Part shown: positions 34,901 to 49,900 of the stretch, one piece after another
Position numbering within the stretch: position 1 is the first letter of the stretch
Layout of the letters: the number at the start of each line of letters is the position of its first letter
Origin: Phoronis australis
Taxonomy: Eukaryota; Phoronida; Phoronidae
Length of the DNA stretch: 54,411 nucleotides
Assembly: GCA_002633005.1 (NCBI GenBank)
Contig: NMRA01000138.1
Span: 746,767 to 801,177, forward strand
Reading direction: 5' to 3'
Made by a program: the position numbers and the translations under genes
Notes under the pieces: generated by a model
Told to the model about the DNA's origin: nothing
Database searches by the model: none
The model's input: the letters and a program-made list of their open reading frames with translations, nothing else

Positions 34901-37900
34901 ACCTGCAAGCTGGAATACTTAGGGATTGATTCTGCTGATGAACTGAATTTATTTCAAATTATACTTTGTTTAATGAAAACCAGAAAATTAGGTCATTCCC
35001 ACAACACTCAAAGGTTAGGTGTTTTTACTTGAACTCACATAAGACGCTGAGTCTCAACAACTGTCAGCTCCACTTTATACTACCATACCCTGATGTAAGG
35101 TGATACTGACGGTGAACCACATTACAATGAACCTGACCTGTGTTCAGTGGTCCCAAGAAACGCACAAAAACACAAGATAATACAAGACTTCGTAGTTATT
35201 GCCATGCAATACAAGTGACATGTGATGATACCAGCTTTTCTTGTGACTGTTACAGTATTAAATCTACGGAATGCAGCCCACGTTAACAAAATTCACTTAC
35301 TAATAACATTCTATTCAACAAGTTATAACCCAAGTGCATTGCATACTGGATACAATGACCTCTTGCTAATACTCATGAACATTTTAGAAAGGGTAAGGAC
35401 TCATTGTAATGAGGTTTGACTGAAAGCTGAAAATCATAACCGAGCAGTTAAAAGGACTAAACAGGAATGTACTGAGTCAGACATATTAGGAGTGCAATCT
35501 CTGTTTAGTAATACCAAAGGGTGGCTTAGACCAAAACAAATGCAACGGAACATTTTATACTATAATATGTTTATTCATGCCCATTTTAAGTATACCCTAG
35601 TGTTGCCATTGTCCTTAAAATACAAGTTCCCACCTTTCTAACGGCTGTACGTTCAGCAGCTGACCTCGCGCACATCACTCTAATTATGAACATGAAGAGT
35701 TCAGGGAAACGTATGAGTTCTAAAGCTGTGCCGATGAACGCCGATGTGATGATGTAGTTTACAAAAAATGCACCATTATCCGGAAGAAATATACACCTGC
35801 AGGAATAGAACAGAAACAACTGAATTATGGTAATATCATTTTACCCTGTTTAGCTGGCTGGAAAGGAACTTTGAATAAGGCCTTTTACTCTCATAAAACC
35901 AGTCTCACAATATTGTTACTGTGAATGGATTCCACGACAATGTGTACAAGCTAACACAGTAAGAACATTGTAGACCAATTCTGTGAGACTAAAAGGCCTA
36001 ATTCAATTTCCCAGCTAAATGCAGCTTTTAACAAAGCAAACCAACATTTTCATTTCACACTCCAATATCCATTACTTTGAGCAGACAGTTCAATAAGACC
36101 AACACAACCTGACAATTCTTACGAAGACTTTTTANNNNNNNNNNNNNNNNNNNNNNNNNNNNNNNNNNNNNNNNNNNNNNNNNNNNNNNNNNNNNNNNNN
36201 NNNNNNNNNNNNNNNNNNNNNNNNNNNNNNNNNNNNNNNNNNNNNNNNNNNNNNNNNNNNNNNNNNNNNNNNNNNNNNNNNNNNNNNNNNNNNNNNNNNN
36301 NNNNNNNNNNNNNNNNNNNNNNNNNNNNNNNNNNNNNNNNNNNNNNNNNNNNNNNNNNNNNNNNNNNNNNNNNNNNNNNNNNNNNNNNNNNNNNNNNNNN
36401 NNNNNNNNNNNNNNNNNNNNNNNNNNNNNNNNNNNNNNNNNNNNNNNNNNNNNNNNNNNNNNNNNNNNNNNNNNNNNNNNNNNNNNNNNNNNNNNNNNNN
36501 NNNNNNNNNNNNNNNNNNNNNNNNNNNNNNNNNNNNNNNNNNNNNNNNNNNNNNNNNNNNNNNNNNNNNNNNNNNNNGATTGTGGAGGGGATTGTGGAGA
36601 GGGTTGTGGAGGGGATTGTGGAGGATATTGTGACAGATGCAGCCATGTCATTAATGTTCAAAGTAAATTCCGCTTACTTCCATCTGATATTTTCCGTGTC
36701 GCCTCTTGCAGAGAGTAAGTATTCAAAGAAGGCCTTGGCACTAGTCAGGCCCAGTGAAGGTAGAATGACCACCATCAGTGTAAGGAATATGAAACACTTG
36801 GTCATGACAGCCTGGTGTTCAGAAGTCCTGAAACATCACACTCAATGATTAAATCCCAAAACAGCTCTCACTTTACTGATGATCGGCAAAAACAAAAAAA
36901 CATTGCCAAGTGCTAAATTTGAAAAAAATCACAACTTCAGAAAACTAAAACATTTTTTGTTAATTCCTATCTGTCCATATTTGCTGTGTTTATGTTCTAT
37001 TTTTTAAAAAAAACACACTTTTGTGGAACTTCTGTTAGTTGTTGATAAAATCTCAGACAAATTCCATAGAAGGTTTGTTTATTACTGGAAACGTTTGCCA
37101 AAACATGGCCCAAAGTAGGAGACTCCAATGTTTATAGTTTTCTAACTTTCTTAACCACACTTGTCAAAATCAGGACGAAACCACACAATCACAAGGTTTT
37201 GCCAATAATAAACAACTTGCTATGTCACACTTGGACAAAACCACATAATCACAAGGTTTTGCCAATAATAAACAACTTCCTGTTTCATACTTGGACAAAA
37301 CTGAACAACTATAGTAAGACTTTGCCAACATTTTAAGAAACAGTTGAAGTCCCTTAATTAATCCGATTTTGACAAAATTGTAAAATCCTCCAACAGTGGT
37401 TCGTGTAATCGAAAAATAGAAACTAACGTGACAACTTGTGACATAAAAGCAGATGGAATAATTTTTTCACTGTTTTAGCTCCTGATTGGCTTATGATCAA
37501 ATCTTGCAAATATGTGATTTTTTTGATTTGAGTAAACCTTTGCGTGGTTTCTCATTGCCAATACCACAAAGGATGATATTGTAAACAGCAACACACCTTG
37601 TCCAGTGTCCAGTGAGCTGGTCAGAATAGTACACAATGTACGGTAGCAAAGCAGTGAAGGACCACAGTAAGACTGTGGGTAAAAACTGCACCAAGAACGC
37701 ACTCTACAAGGGAAACAGATTATAGTCCATTACAATACAGCAAGAAATTCAACAACACTGACCACTTCAACATTTAACATTGCACTCTTCCTGTAGTTTC
37801 TACCTTAGTTTAAAGCAATCCAAAGACATCTAAGAACAATTCTTACAGGTCTGTATACTCTTGTATTTTTATCATTGATATTAAATTAATAAAAAGTTAA

Positions 37901-40900
37901 GGTCAGATCTATTAAAATCTGACAGCATGATGAAAAACTAAAATTTCAGAATAAGTGCTATCTACACTGCAATGTGTTAAAAACTTCATTAAAGGGCTTT
38001 ACCCAAAATTAAATTAAACTGAAGCAGAAAAAATATTTTTAACATTACAATAAAACATGACTGATGTGTCTGTAAACAATTCTATCTAACAGCACAACGA
38101 ACAATTTGTATAAAAGCAATGAGGGAAACGAATGCAACCAGCCACCCTGCCCTGGAAAATGTCATCCCTCTTTCTTACATGCAAGTCTTGTGTGTAGTGG
38201 AAACTGTCCAGTAGGTTCATAAGGATGGACGGCGTGGTCAGAAAGAAGAGGCTTATGATAACTACGGCATTGATGAAGATGGCCTTGATCCACCACACAG
38301 TGGCATGTAAAGACAGGTTCTCCCTAGATGGGTCAAATGGATACAGTGTTAACTAAGGGACCAGTCATTTTATTATTGACATATTCATGAGTGTATAACT
38401 TATGCATTACGGAGGAAAGGGGGTTGAGGCGTACTGCTACTGCATGCTTGTGGCATCATAGAAGAGAAAAGTGAAAAAAAATTTTAAACTATGCTTTATT
38501 TTAACTTTCACACCTAGAATACACTAAGAATATGTTGAAAATAATTTTTAATGACTGGAGAGACGACAACCAAAAATTAAGTTTTAAGCAGCCAAGTAAT
38601 AGTTAATACTGAGACCTACAAAACAGCAAAATTTCTTTTTGGGAAATTTTTTCCTGTTTTGTACATGGTGAAAATGGCATTACTTTGTTCAATGCTACAC
38701 CCTCAAGGCAAAACTTTAACGAAGTGTTAAGGCTGGGTTGTTGAATACTTTTACAAATTTTCTGCAGGATCAGAACTAATTTCCAAAAACAGTGAAGCAA
38801 AATATTCAAATAAGAATTACTATCTTGGCACTAACAGCAGAAGATACATTAAATCAATTCTGAAGGTTACCAATAGATGTCATCAGGACTGGGTGCATAG
38901 GTAGCGTCCCACAGAATAGAGTCAATCTCCACACTAAGTGATGAGAGACGAGGCAATCTTGTACTGTGAAGCAGCGAGTGCTTCATGTCCTGGTATATCC
39001 TGCAATAGTGGTGACTGGTTGTGAACAACAACTGAGGAATGACAATGGATAGTAAACCTTGTAAAGTGTTTACAACAAAATGATTAGCATTGAAAAGCTT
39101 AATTGAATCTTATTTTTGTAAGACATATGCCCCGAAAGAAGTCTTAAGCTATGTTTCTAGAGACGAAAAGAGGACCAGATGTTGTTGGAAACATTACTAT
39201 AAAACTACTCATTAAAGAGTAAAAATAATGCAGGAAGCAAAAATTCCTGCAAATTTGTTATTAGTTAACAGTGGTGCACCTATGCATTGAATGCAGTTCT
39301 GAACCACTTTTCAATTAGGGGCATTTCATCTATGACACTCCTGGGATTTTTTAAATGCATTATGGGATGGTTTTTGGTTCATAAACATACGGTGATCTTG
39401 GTGACTAGTAAATAGTATGACGAAAAACAGCACTTGTCACTGGAGCTCACTATAATTGAAAGCGAGAGTCCACTGTAACATGCTTTTTTGTGGGAGTATG
39501 ACTTAAAGCTATCACATTGTAAGAATATAAATAATCTGTGTACTAGGAATAAATAAAAAATGAGCTACAAATGCATCAAATGAACGCCAGGGCTGCACAT
39601 TGTAGAGCCAAGAAACCTGGGGAAAATGCAAGATTATGCACAACTTCACAAGTGAAGTATGTGATCACAAAGCAATAATCACTAAATTCTTGCATCTACA
39701 GAACACAACCAAGGTTTATACACTTCTCCAAGTTTTCAGTGATGTCAGCGGATGTTTACAAGCCAACAACTGTCCTTAAATGCATTTGAAAAACTACCAT
39801 CACTCATCACTGCCATCACAATGTTTTGCTGCAGATGGATTCCCCCGCAGTAAAAGCGCAATAAACTCGTATCTCGTGTCAGAAAACAACTTTTGATTCA
39901 AATTAACTGTAATTGGTTCCGTCCTGTTCCTTAAATCCAATAGAAGTAATCTCCAAGTTTGAGAAGATCTAAGAGTTCATAACTACTTCAGATCAGTCAC
40001 TGAAGCAGCCTGACTGCCAGATGAATTACATGAACTTTATCGTCAGCAATCTCAATTCAAGCAAACAAATAACGACGCGATGATGGTGCTTCGTAAGAAC
40101 AAATATGCCTTATGAAGAAAGTTTTGTTTGTCAGAACACGTTTTATAGTCGCTATAATATTAAATTAGATAATTACATCAAACTAAATAATAATTAAGAC
40201 TTACATCATAGCCATTTGATCAGTTTGAAAGGTGACGAATGCTATTCCGACTGATTTCTGATACGATGTGGCCTTGGCTTTCTCTACTTCGCCTATGAGT
40301 CGCTTCTCTTCTTCAGAGTAGTACTGAATAGCATCCACCTTTAAAAAAATGTCAAGACATATGACTATTTATAGCAGATGACATGAACTGAATCTTCCTT
40401 TCCAACAGGAATTTTAAGGAATGATAATTTTGGTGAACAGTAGATGATTGCTTAATAATTATTGAGAACATTAACAGCCATGGGGGGCTGAGGTAGTTAC
40501 GAAAGTGTACCATCACCATATTTCTTGAACGATATGAAGCTAAGGACTGTACTGTTTTCATGATTGTTACTATAATTTTCATTTAAGACTAAAAATAAGC
40601 AAATCAAAGTAACTTTGTTTAGCTAATTAAGTCAGACAGTATCTTAATATGCACAAAGATATTTATAGTCATCAAAAACAAAATGCTGTTACAATCAGGG
40701 CTTGGAATGACCAATGACAAAAAACGCGGAAACTTTGAAACTTTTACGGCCCAAATCTTGCCCGATAACCAGCCTTGAAATGGTCAGTGTGAACCTTTCC
40801 CCACAAAAATCGGGAGGACTAAAAAAAAAAAAAAACGTTACCACCATCAGTAGCATGCATCTGCGTCCTTTCAGCTCGCCCGTCCACTCCCAACCCACAC

Positions 40901-43900
40901 ATTTTTGGCTGCAGAGCAGTAGTATTTGTCGCCGCGCTTAACAATAACACGAGACGCCATTGAATATCTCCCACCACGCTGTCCCAGATGCCCCGGCAAT
41001 GTTGACAATTTACGTTCCTCCGAAACATANATAGAAATAAATCTTTTGCACTTGTAACTTGTCTTTTGGAAAACAATGACACTAAAACTTGTTAATCACC
41101 AATGACAAGCAGATGACAGACACCTCTTGTATAAAACACAAACTTAAATAACATTCATCAGTCTTTCAACCACCAACCAAAACGAGGGCGTTGAGCCTTA
41201 AAATGGATTGAACTGCTAAATATACCAGTTGCCATGATGTCGTCATATAAAATTCAAGGTTGTGCAACTTTTAACAACAGCCATAGTGTAACTCAATTCA
41301 ATAATTTTTCAATCCCATATCTCTATGTTTTGAGCACAACAATCCATAGGTTTTGGATGGCGTCACTGCCCAAGTCATTCTTCTGCCCCATTCTGACCTT
41401 GTCACAGCCACAGGGTTCACAACAGCAACAGAGTATACCGCAGAAGTAGGGCACCATCATGGGCCGGATGCCATCTTTATTGTACAGCAGCTCAGAGTTA
41501 ATACGACCTTCCCTGGCTGCCTGCCTGAGAAGTACAGAAAAATAAGGATATTAAAACAACGCATTTGTCACAGTGCATTGACAAGAACGACAATCTACAG
41601 ATAAGTGTCTGACTGAGATGGATATGAACCAGATTTCATAAGGTTCCATTAGTCATGTTAATAGGGGTTTAGCTCTGCTATGACTATGAAACTCTTTCAT
41701 AAAAGATACTACACCATTAGTCTATGGTGAATGCTTGATGACTTGTTGTCAGATGGCAATTTAATCGACCATTTACAACCACCACCTGGGCAAATGGAAA
41801 TCAAATCAAAGAAAGAAAGCTGAATAATTTCACCGGCTTAAGGTGAGAGAGGAGGAAAACTAAGTGATTGTGAAATGAATATTAAAACATATCCAATTCA
41901 CCTTTAATCAATCTAAAACCACCTGCAACACTGCCATCACCTTCAATCAAGTCAAGAGTGTCTTTCATCGTTCATACTAGCAATAAGCAAATCTTATTAG
42001 TCTACACCTTAAAGGAACCAGGAAACAAATAAAACTAATTACAAAAGGTAAACGAAAAAGTAGTAGCTATCTTAAAATGATGGTCAATAAAGTATCAAGC
42101 AATAGACAGTGTAGTTGTTCTTCTTTCAAAATGATGAGTGAAATTTCAGTTTAAGTATAATAATACAGTAACTGAAAAGTTGAATTAGTACAAATAATTA
42201 TTTGCTTAGAATGGTACAATCCAGCTGCTACAGTACAAGCCAAAAGTAATCAGATACAATACTGTTTGACCACCATTATGGTTATATCTGCTTGCAGTGA
42301 AAATGACAGGTCATGACCCCATCATTACTTGTCACAGTGGTTGTAATCTCTTCTTGTAGCCCTTCCATGCTTAAACATTCCTCGGCATACACTCAGCTGC
42401 TATGAGGGTCAATTCTACATGTGCACAGTTGTCAGGAGTAAAAGATCAGGTTACATTTTCATGTAGTGTACGCAAGATCGAATGTTTAAAATTTCACGAT
42501 TTTCTTAAGTGTTTTCAGGGGAAACATGCCTGTACCTTCTGAGAGGGTAACATTTTGGTTAAGGGGCAAATTTCACCCCGACATCATCCTGATCAGCAAT
42601 GCCGAGACTACTGTTTAGCAGATGAAGTAATTATAACCTTGAAGGGAATTTTTGGGCATGATGAGGGGAATTCCGCATGATTTTTAGTATTTAAATATTT
42701 CTATAAGGGAATTGGGTCGATATTCGGCCCCCGAGAGAGAAAGAATGAGGCATCAATGGCATTGGTTTCTAACAGTAACAGTGAAAGTGCAAGAGTGAAT
42801 TTGGATGACTTTATAATGCGCTGCTGTCATTTTTGACATTGCATTGTGCCAGCTGACAAACATTTGGTGACATCACAGATAACTTGGGAATGTGTAAACA
42901 ATGACAAAAACAACACTTGTCAGTTGAGTGCAGCAGAATTGAAAGCATAAATTCCCTGCAACATGCAAGTATGACTAAAAGCATCATGACACATAGATAA
43001 AACATAGAAAACAAGCCTCAAAATGCATCGAATAAAAGCATTAGATTAACAAATATTTTAAACAAAATATTCTCAAGATACCCCCAATCCGATCACACTG
43101 AAGTTAAATTTCACCATCTAAAATACAAATTATAATTTGGTATATCTATGATGTCAGTGGATGTTCATGAGCTGACAACCAAACCACAATGCATTCTAAA
43201 AATTACAGCAGCGCCGTAGATGAAATCCAAGGAATTGAACAGCCGTGAGCATACAAACCTCTCGCTATCCAGTTTCATCAAATTAGTAATGTTGTAGGCA
43301 AACTGAACATCTTCTATGACCACACCTGGGTAAGCCTCTCTGAAACATGTCATGGGAAAGAAAACTTGGTCAATGAAGATGAAGCAACAATAGTGGTTAG
43401 TCTGTGATCTTTGACTAAAACCATGTCATCACATTAAATAATGAACTGAATAATCTGTAGACAATAATCAAGTCATAGATCACCATTAACATTGCTTCAT
43501 TCTTCAGTATGTGACGTAAAGCACCAGGGTTAGCTTACCATACATGTCCAATGCTGAAGTCCCACAACTACAAGCAATTTATGGAGATATCAGCGTGGAT
43601 TAGCTGAAATCTCTATGATTATAAAAACACAACACAAATTATCTAGACCTGGACAAAGCAAAAGTAGACTCCCAATGTTGAGATCTTTTAATATATCATA
43701 GCGCACACAAATTCAAAACTCAAATAAATTGCAAATTGAGTGTGGATATTTATTTTGTGTTATAAACCTGCAGTAGAGTACAAATCATAGCTCACTCATT
43801 GCAAAGAAAGCCAGTTGAAAAAAGCGTTTCACAGAAACAGAAAAAATTCTCCTCCTTGCAGGCAAAACTACTAGCGCCTTCATTAACAGATAAACGAGAT

Positions 43901-46900
43901 GTGAGCGATACTTACTAATGGTAAAATCTAACCAATTTTAGACAAAAATAATTTACCAAAATTACTCCTTTTCCATATTTCAAGTTCACTGTAATGAATG
44001 CCTACAATTTTTCCATTTACTTTCTTATGGTATCTATGGTACAAAACTTAGAACATTGTAAAACATTAATTTGATGTTATATATTTTTATGAAAAATGAC
44101 AAAATAAAATTTCACTTATCTTCCACATGTATCCTAAATTGGTGATATTTTACCCTACTCACGTAAAATGGCGAATCATGATGATATTTTACCCTACTCA
44201 CGTAAAATGGCGCCTCATGATGATATTTTACCCTACTCACGTAAAATGGCGCCTCATGACGCTGTTGTAACACTTGTCCTTCTTAATGTTGGTGATCATC
44301 AGCGTCCTCGTCACCTCCTCGTCACCGTCGTACTTGACGTTCATTGAGAACAGCCTCATGAAGTAGATGGCACCGGCCACGTAACCAATAGTCAAGATTG
44401 TGTGCACCCAAAGTAAGGTAGGACTGGAAATGAGGGTAGTAATGATCAATGTCAACAAAGAGGGGACATTTTGAAGAAATAAACACTGAAATAAGCTATG
44501 TACGAACTAAACTAATCCCGCTGCATAGGAACAAACCTCATCAACAGAACATAACCTATTCTTTAAAAGCTCAATATTACATTAAGGATTGAAATGTAAA
44601 TAAATTGTTTCAATCTTTAAAAATGAAAATGTGCATGGAATTTAGCTGCAAAAACGTGTTGTACCACAGAGCATGTTCATGATATTGGAAATGATCAAGA
44701 GATTCCATCCAAAAAAATCCATGGTCAAATTCGATCCAGTTACTAACAATTTAAGTGATTGGTTGAAGGTGTGACATACTTACTTGTTATTCAAATTGGC
44801 CACTGTAGTATCTGCAAATGAGTGAGCACTGTCCGTGGCTGTAAACACAAGAGATATTCAATGACAAAACTGATTATGGATACACTTTTAACACGACTAT
44901 TTGTAAAAGCTGAAGTTTGCCATCAGAGACTGGGGAACATTTGCCAGTTATTTCTGCTTACAGTCTACTAATATCAAAATTAATCAATTTTAGTTCTTAA
45001 AATTAACATTGGCCATTACAGTCTAATGAGAGGACTGACAGTTGCAAAAAACAAACCAATTACAGTGCAAGACAAAAGTAATCAGACAAAATACCGTTTT
45101 CCATCATTGATGACGGCTAATTCTGTTAGTAGCAAAAATAATCAGACAAAATACCGTTTTCCATCATGACGGCAAATTCTGTTAATAGCAAAAATGACTG
45201 TTAGGGTGGCAAAGTTACTGTAGAATAACTTAGTCACCTTACTAACTTTCATGTTCCTTCTCGATTATGAGGGAAGACTATTTGAACAAAGAAATTTGTT
45301 CTCAGCCTATCCCTCATAACCAGGAATTTGTCTGAATATTTTTAGCTTGTTCTGGTTTAGTTTTTGGCTAAAATATTTCTACACAGTTCAAGACAATAGA
45401 TTTTATTTAATATGTTCAGAGCATTAAGCATCTCCCAAGTTAAGTAAATCACTTAAGGTTATGTTATGCATCATTCTATCATAGACTATAGTACATGGAC
45501 CGCATACTTTCAAAGGACGAAATCTGTGCTCTTACAGAAGCAATGACGTCATTTTTCACTGGCGACATCTGGCCAAATTTTGGCAAATTAGTTTTATTTC
45601 TGGAAAGTATGCCGTCTGCTAATCATGGCCGGCTGTTGTGTCATCACAATACACTAACCGTAAACTGAAATGGATGATTTATGAGAGTGGCGCCTCCTCT
45701 AGGATAGTATGCAAGAAAATGTCGGAGTTGTGAATCTGTTGTCTATAATCAATGATTCTATTGGCATTTTACAACATGGTTACAATGCAACTGTGCTGTA
45801 ATTATCGCTAAATGCATCTTCATGCACACATCAGGCAAGCAAACTCTTGAAATTTACATGTTGAACATACCTTGATATCCTTGAAAGTTGACAGGCAGAA
45901 CAACAGCCAGCGACAACACACAGAGAATGGTCATGAACACCAACAGGTGGCGTTGAAAAGACAAGTAGAGCACTGCATCACGGCCACACTTGCGTTGGAT
46001 ATCGTCATCTCTACAAAGGAGGGATTCAAACAAAAGATAGATATTTGAGAAAACTTCACTAAGAACAGACACCACAAGTTACGTGAATATTTGCCAAACA
46101 AACAGGGTTGTTGAGGACAAGGACTTGTGTATTGCAAGTGAAACTAATTGATCATCTAGATAAAATGATGTAACTTACTGTGGTCTAAATCTGTGGAATA
46201 ATTTCCTGTTAATATCAACAGGAATCATTATGGTATTCACGCACACTGTACTGAACAACTGTTCTAGACTTAGTTACATTCAGTCAACATACGACTCATA
46301 AAGCTGTTGGACACTTGCCTAATAAATAGGCTTGACAATTTTCAAGTAAACCTGTAACACCTGAGTTTCATGTTCTATGTAATGGCAACAAGATGGACAA
46401 TAAACAACCTAATGCATCATTTTACAAAAAAACAGTCTAGCATATCATTTTGAACAAAGGGACACTAAACATTTAATCCACCTTTCAACTTGAATGAAAA
46501 CAACCACTATTTAGCTTACCTTACTCTCAGAAAAGATGGAATCCATGAACAGAAACCCTGAAAAAAACCCCGTCAATTAGGAATAGGTCTGAAAATACCA
46601 ACATCTGATGAAAAGTAGAATTTCAAAGAATACTTTCCAAAACAGAGTAATTGTAACATATGTCATCTGTACGACTGAATTTTTAAAAGTACTTAACGTT
46701 CTTTTTTCTAGTTTCTGAGCAACAATCGAGGTATTAAATGGTAAAAAGATAAGTATACCCTGTCTTTCTTGTGAATTTGAGAGTCTAGAGACATCTGTGA
46801 CCCTGTCCCTGGGTTGTCATGGTCACCATAGAACAGAGACGTCCATCTGTAATACAACAAATGCTGTATCAAATGAAAGACTACTCATAACACCAGCTCA

Positions 46901-49900
46901 TACAAACCCAGGAATTGTCCAAAAAACGTACAAAATGACGAAATACTAATGACTCGGGGTACCAGCAATGTCATTTTGCAGTACAGCATCTAACACCCAC
47001 TTAGCTGTTTATTCTTACAACAAATCTCTTAATAAAAGGACACAATTGGATTTTCTGTTAGGACTTTACAGCCAGAGAGCCAGACCGTAAATTTGATACC
47101 AAAGTTCTTGAAAAGTCTTGAAAGGAAATTCCAGGCATATTTTACCTATTAAATATGAGAAAGAGGTCGATAGCCCCAGAAAATTTTTGAAAGCTAAATT
47201 AAGTTTCAATGAAGTTTAGTTACTATGATGTCGGCTAATAACCCAACAGATATACATGGTTACAAAAAGCCTTCGTGTACATAGCATGTTACTGTGATCA
47301 ACAAGAATTTGAAGGATCAAAAATTTCATCAATTTAATTGAAGAATTGTAATGCCTGGTTACGCAAGTAGACATTTACTAAGACACAGTAAATGTGCAAA
47401 CAAACTTACATGCACACTGAATTACACACAGAAACAGCACAAACATCTCAGCAGCTTTGTAAATTCAAAGTCAATAACCCTAAAATAGGTTCATTGGGTT
47501 ATGGCCATCAAATCTAAAGCAAAGCCGATTTCTGTTAACTGATAAAATCTTCTTAGTCACCTATTTTCATTAAAACAATGACAAAAATCTTAAAGGCAAT
47601 CAGATCCCTTGCCTAGCACAAATCCAATTCTGTCCATGAACTTCAATCTAGCAATGAAAGCTAATATTCAACACACACCACATCACATTACATGGGCAAC
47701 ACTCTCAATGGTCACCAAATTCAAGAAATACCACCACCTGGTATAGAGGGTAAGCGTAAGAAATACCATAACCTGTTATAGAGGGTAAGCGTAAGAAATA
47801 CCATAACCTGTTATAAAGGTTTGGGTAAGCCTACGACACACCATGCTATAAAGGTTTGTCTAAGCCTAAAACAGCGTAAGCAAGAATCATAGTTACTGGT
47901 TATGGTGACTGTAGTCTTTTTTTCAATAGCAACAAAAATAATGACAAATGTCAAGTAATCAATAAAAATTATTTAACAAATGTCGATTGAAACAATAATT
48001 TCATTTTAAACTGAAAAAAAACTGTTAAATTTCAAACGAAACCAGTCTTATTGCTGTTCAATGATCTGTGCATCTGCTATTCAATCCAAGTGTCTCTGAT
48101 GTTAAATGCTGACTGACAGTACAGTTTGCCACAACACAGTCAATCAAACCTACCAAAGCAAACCAGACCAACACCAATTACTAAAAGGATATTTCAAACC
48201 TTATTCACAAAAAATTTTCATTTTTATATTTCTCCTATGTCTAGCCCAATACTTTCTTGGGGAACTTCAAATATGAAATATATACCCTGGAGCAAGAAAA
48301 AAAGATTTAGCAAAACCACTTTGGAACCACACAAGTCCATGCTTGCTACTTATCCGAGGTCAAAAGGTTACAGGGCTGTCACTCAAGTCGAATCTCCCAC
48401 CAGACCCAGAGCAGCTCCATATACCCTTAATCCTTTCATTCATGGAGTCAGACTCTAACATTGAGTCAACGACATGTACATATGATAGAAAGATGCCAGG
48501 GAAAACGAAGACAAAACGACCAGTGAGGACGCCATGCTACAAGCCTCATGCCTCTGTGTTCACGAACACAGCAAGTTGTAAAAAGACATATGTCCTAACT
48601 CAAATTCCTTAATTTGATAGCTAACTTGACACTTTGCTGTTCTGATCTCATCCTCACGATGTGCTTTACCCACAGACTTGATTTCTGTTATCCATTTCAT
48701 ACTTGCGTTTCATAGTAGTCTTTCGGCACGTGGTGTGTATAACAATAACCTGTTAACCTACTTTAAAGTGGACCACAATGCACCATCTTGACCCACTTAA
48801 TACGTTGGCTTCAACGGTGACTTAGTTGGACTCGATGCATTGGAAATCAACTAGGCTAATCAAATGTTTTGTGATCATAAAGTTAATTACACATTGCAAA
48901 TTCAGTTTGACACTACACGGGAATTGTGAAATAATGAACACTGCTAAAGGGAGAAGAAGTTATATTGACCGGAAACAAGTTTTCACCGAATAATTAACAG
49001 AAGTCCTTGAGATTTTCACATATCCCAACTTAATCAGCGTTTTCTCGGCTTCGGCAAATTGACTTAATTTAATTTGAACTTAGGAAGATGAATACAACTG
49101 CTATTTTTACAAAAATACTTAACATGTTGCGAATTAATTTGTCATAGAAACCAAACGAAAAGACTAATCGAAAATTTCCTAACAGCATTTTTTGAGGTAA
49201 TTGGTGAAGTTTTCATTTAAAAAAGGTTTCATTAAAATCGTACCTTTCTTAAAAATGAAAATTTGACTTAAAAAGGTGTTAACGTATTGGTACATAAATA
49301 TAAATCATAATGGTATCATTTTTTTCCTGAAAATATATACCCCAACTATTTGACAAAGCCTATTTTTTGACATAAGAGATAGAATGGAGGCCACTAAACA
49401 AGGTATGATATAACCTTAACCTCCACCTTACAATGTGTACTGTAAAAACATGAGAGTAGCCTTAAAACAACACTTAATTATAACCACTAAGTACAACCTG
49501 GTGACAGCAGTACTCTTAGCCATATTGCTGTATTGCTGGCTCCCAGGCTTTTGATACAGAATTGCCTGTTTTAGTGAATATGATGAAAAACCATGTCAGC
49601 AAGATTCATATCTGCACATTATCAGCCTTTTAGTACTTTTTTAACAAGATAGCGACTGGTTGCTTGGTAACATCAATGATTGATCAATTCCTAAGAGGGT
49701 TCCTAATGAGCAACCAGCATCATTGGTACTTTATGGGGGAGTTATGTGTGGCAAACCCAAGGGACTCTACAGTACTTTCAAGATCCCTGCAATATTTTTG
49801 ACCATGAATTTAATCCCTACTAACGCGATGTTTGGAATGCTTCAAGTCATATTACTAGTCAAAGAATTCAGTGAAGAATTAGTCATCTTGTTCAATCTTA

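Noticed and set aside
48126-48612. Two overlapping plus-strand frames of about 90-110 codons
   Set aside because: They lie antisense in the long TMEM63 intron with low-complexity Lys/Thr/Pro content and no motif.
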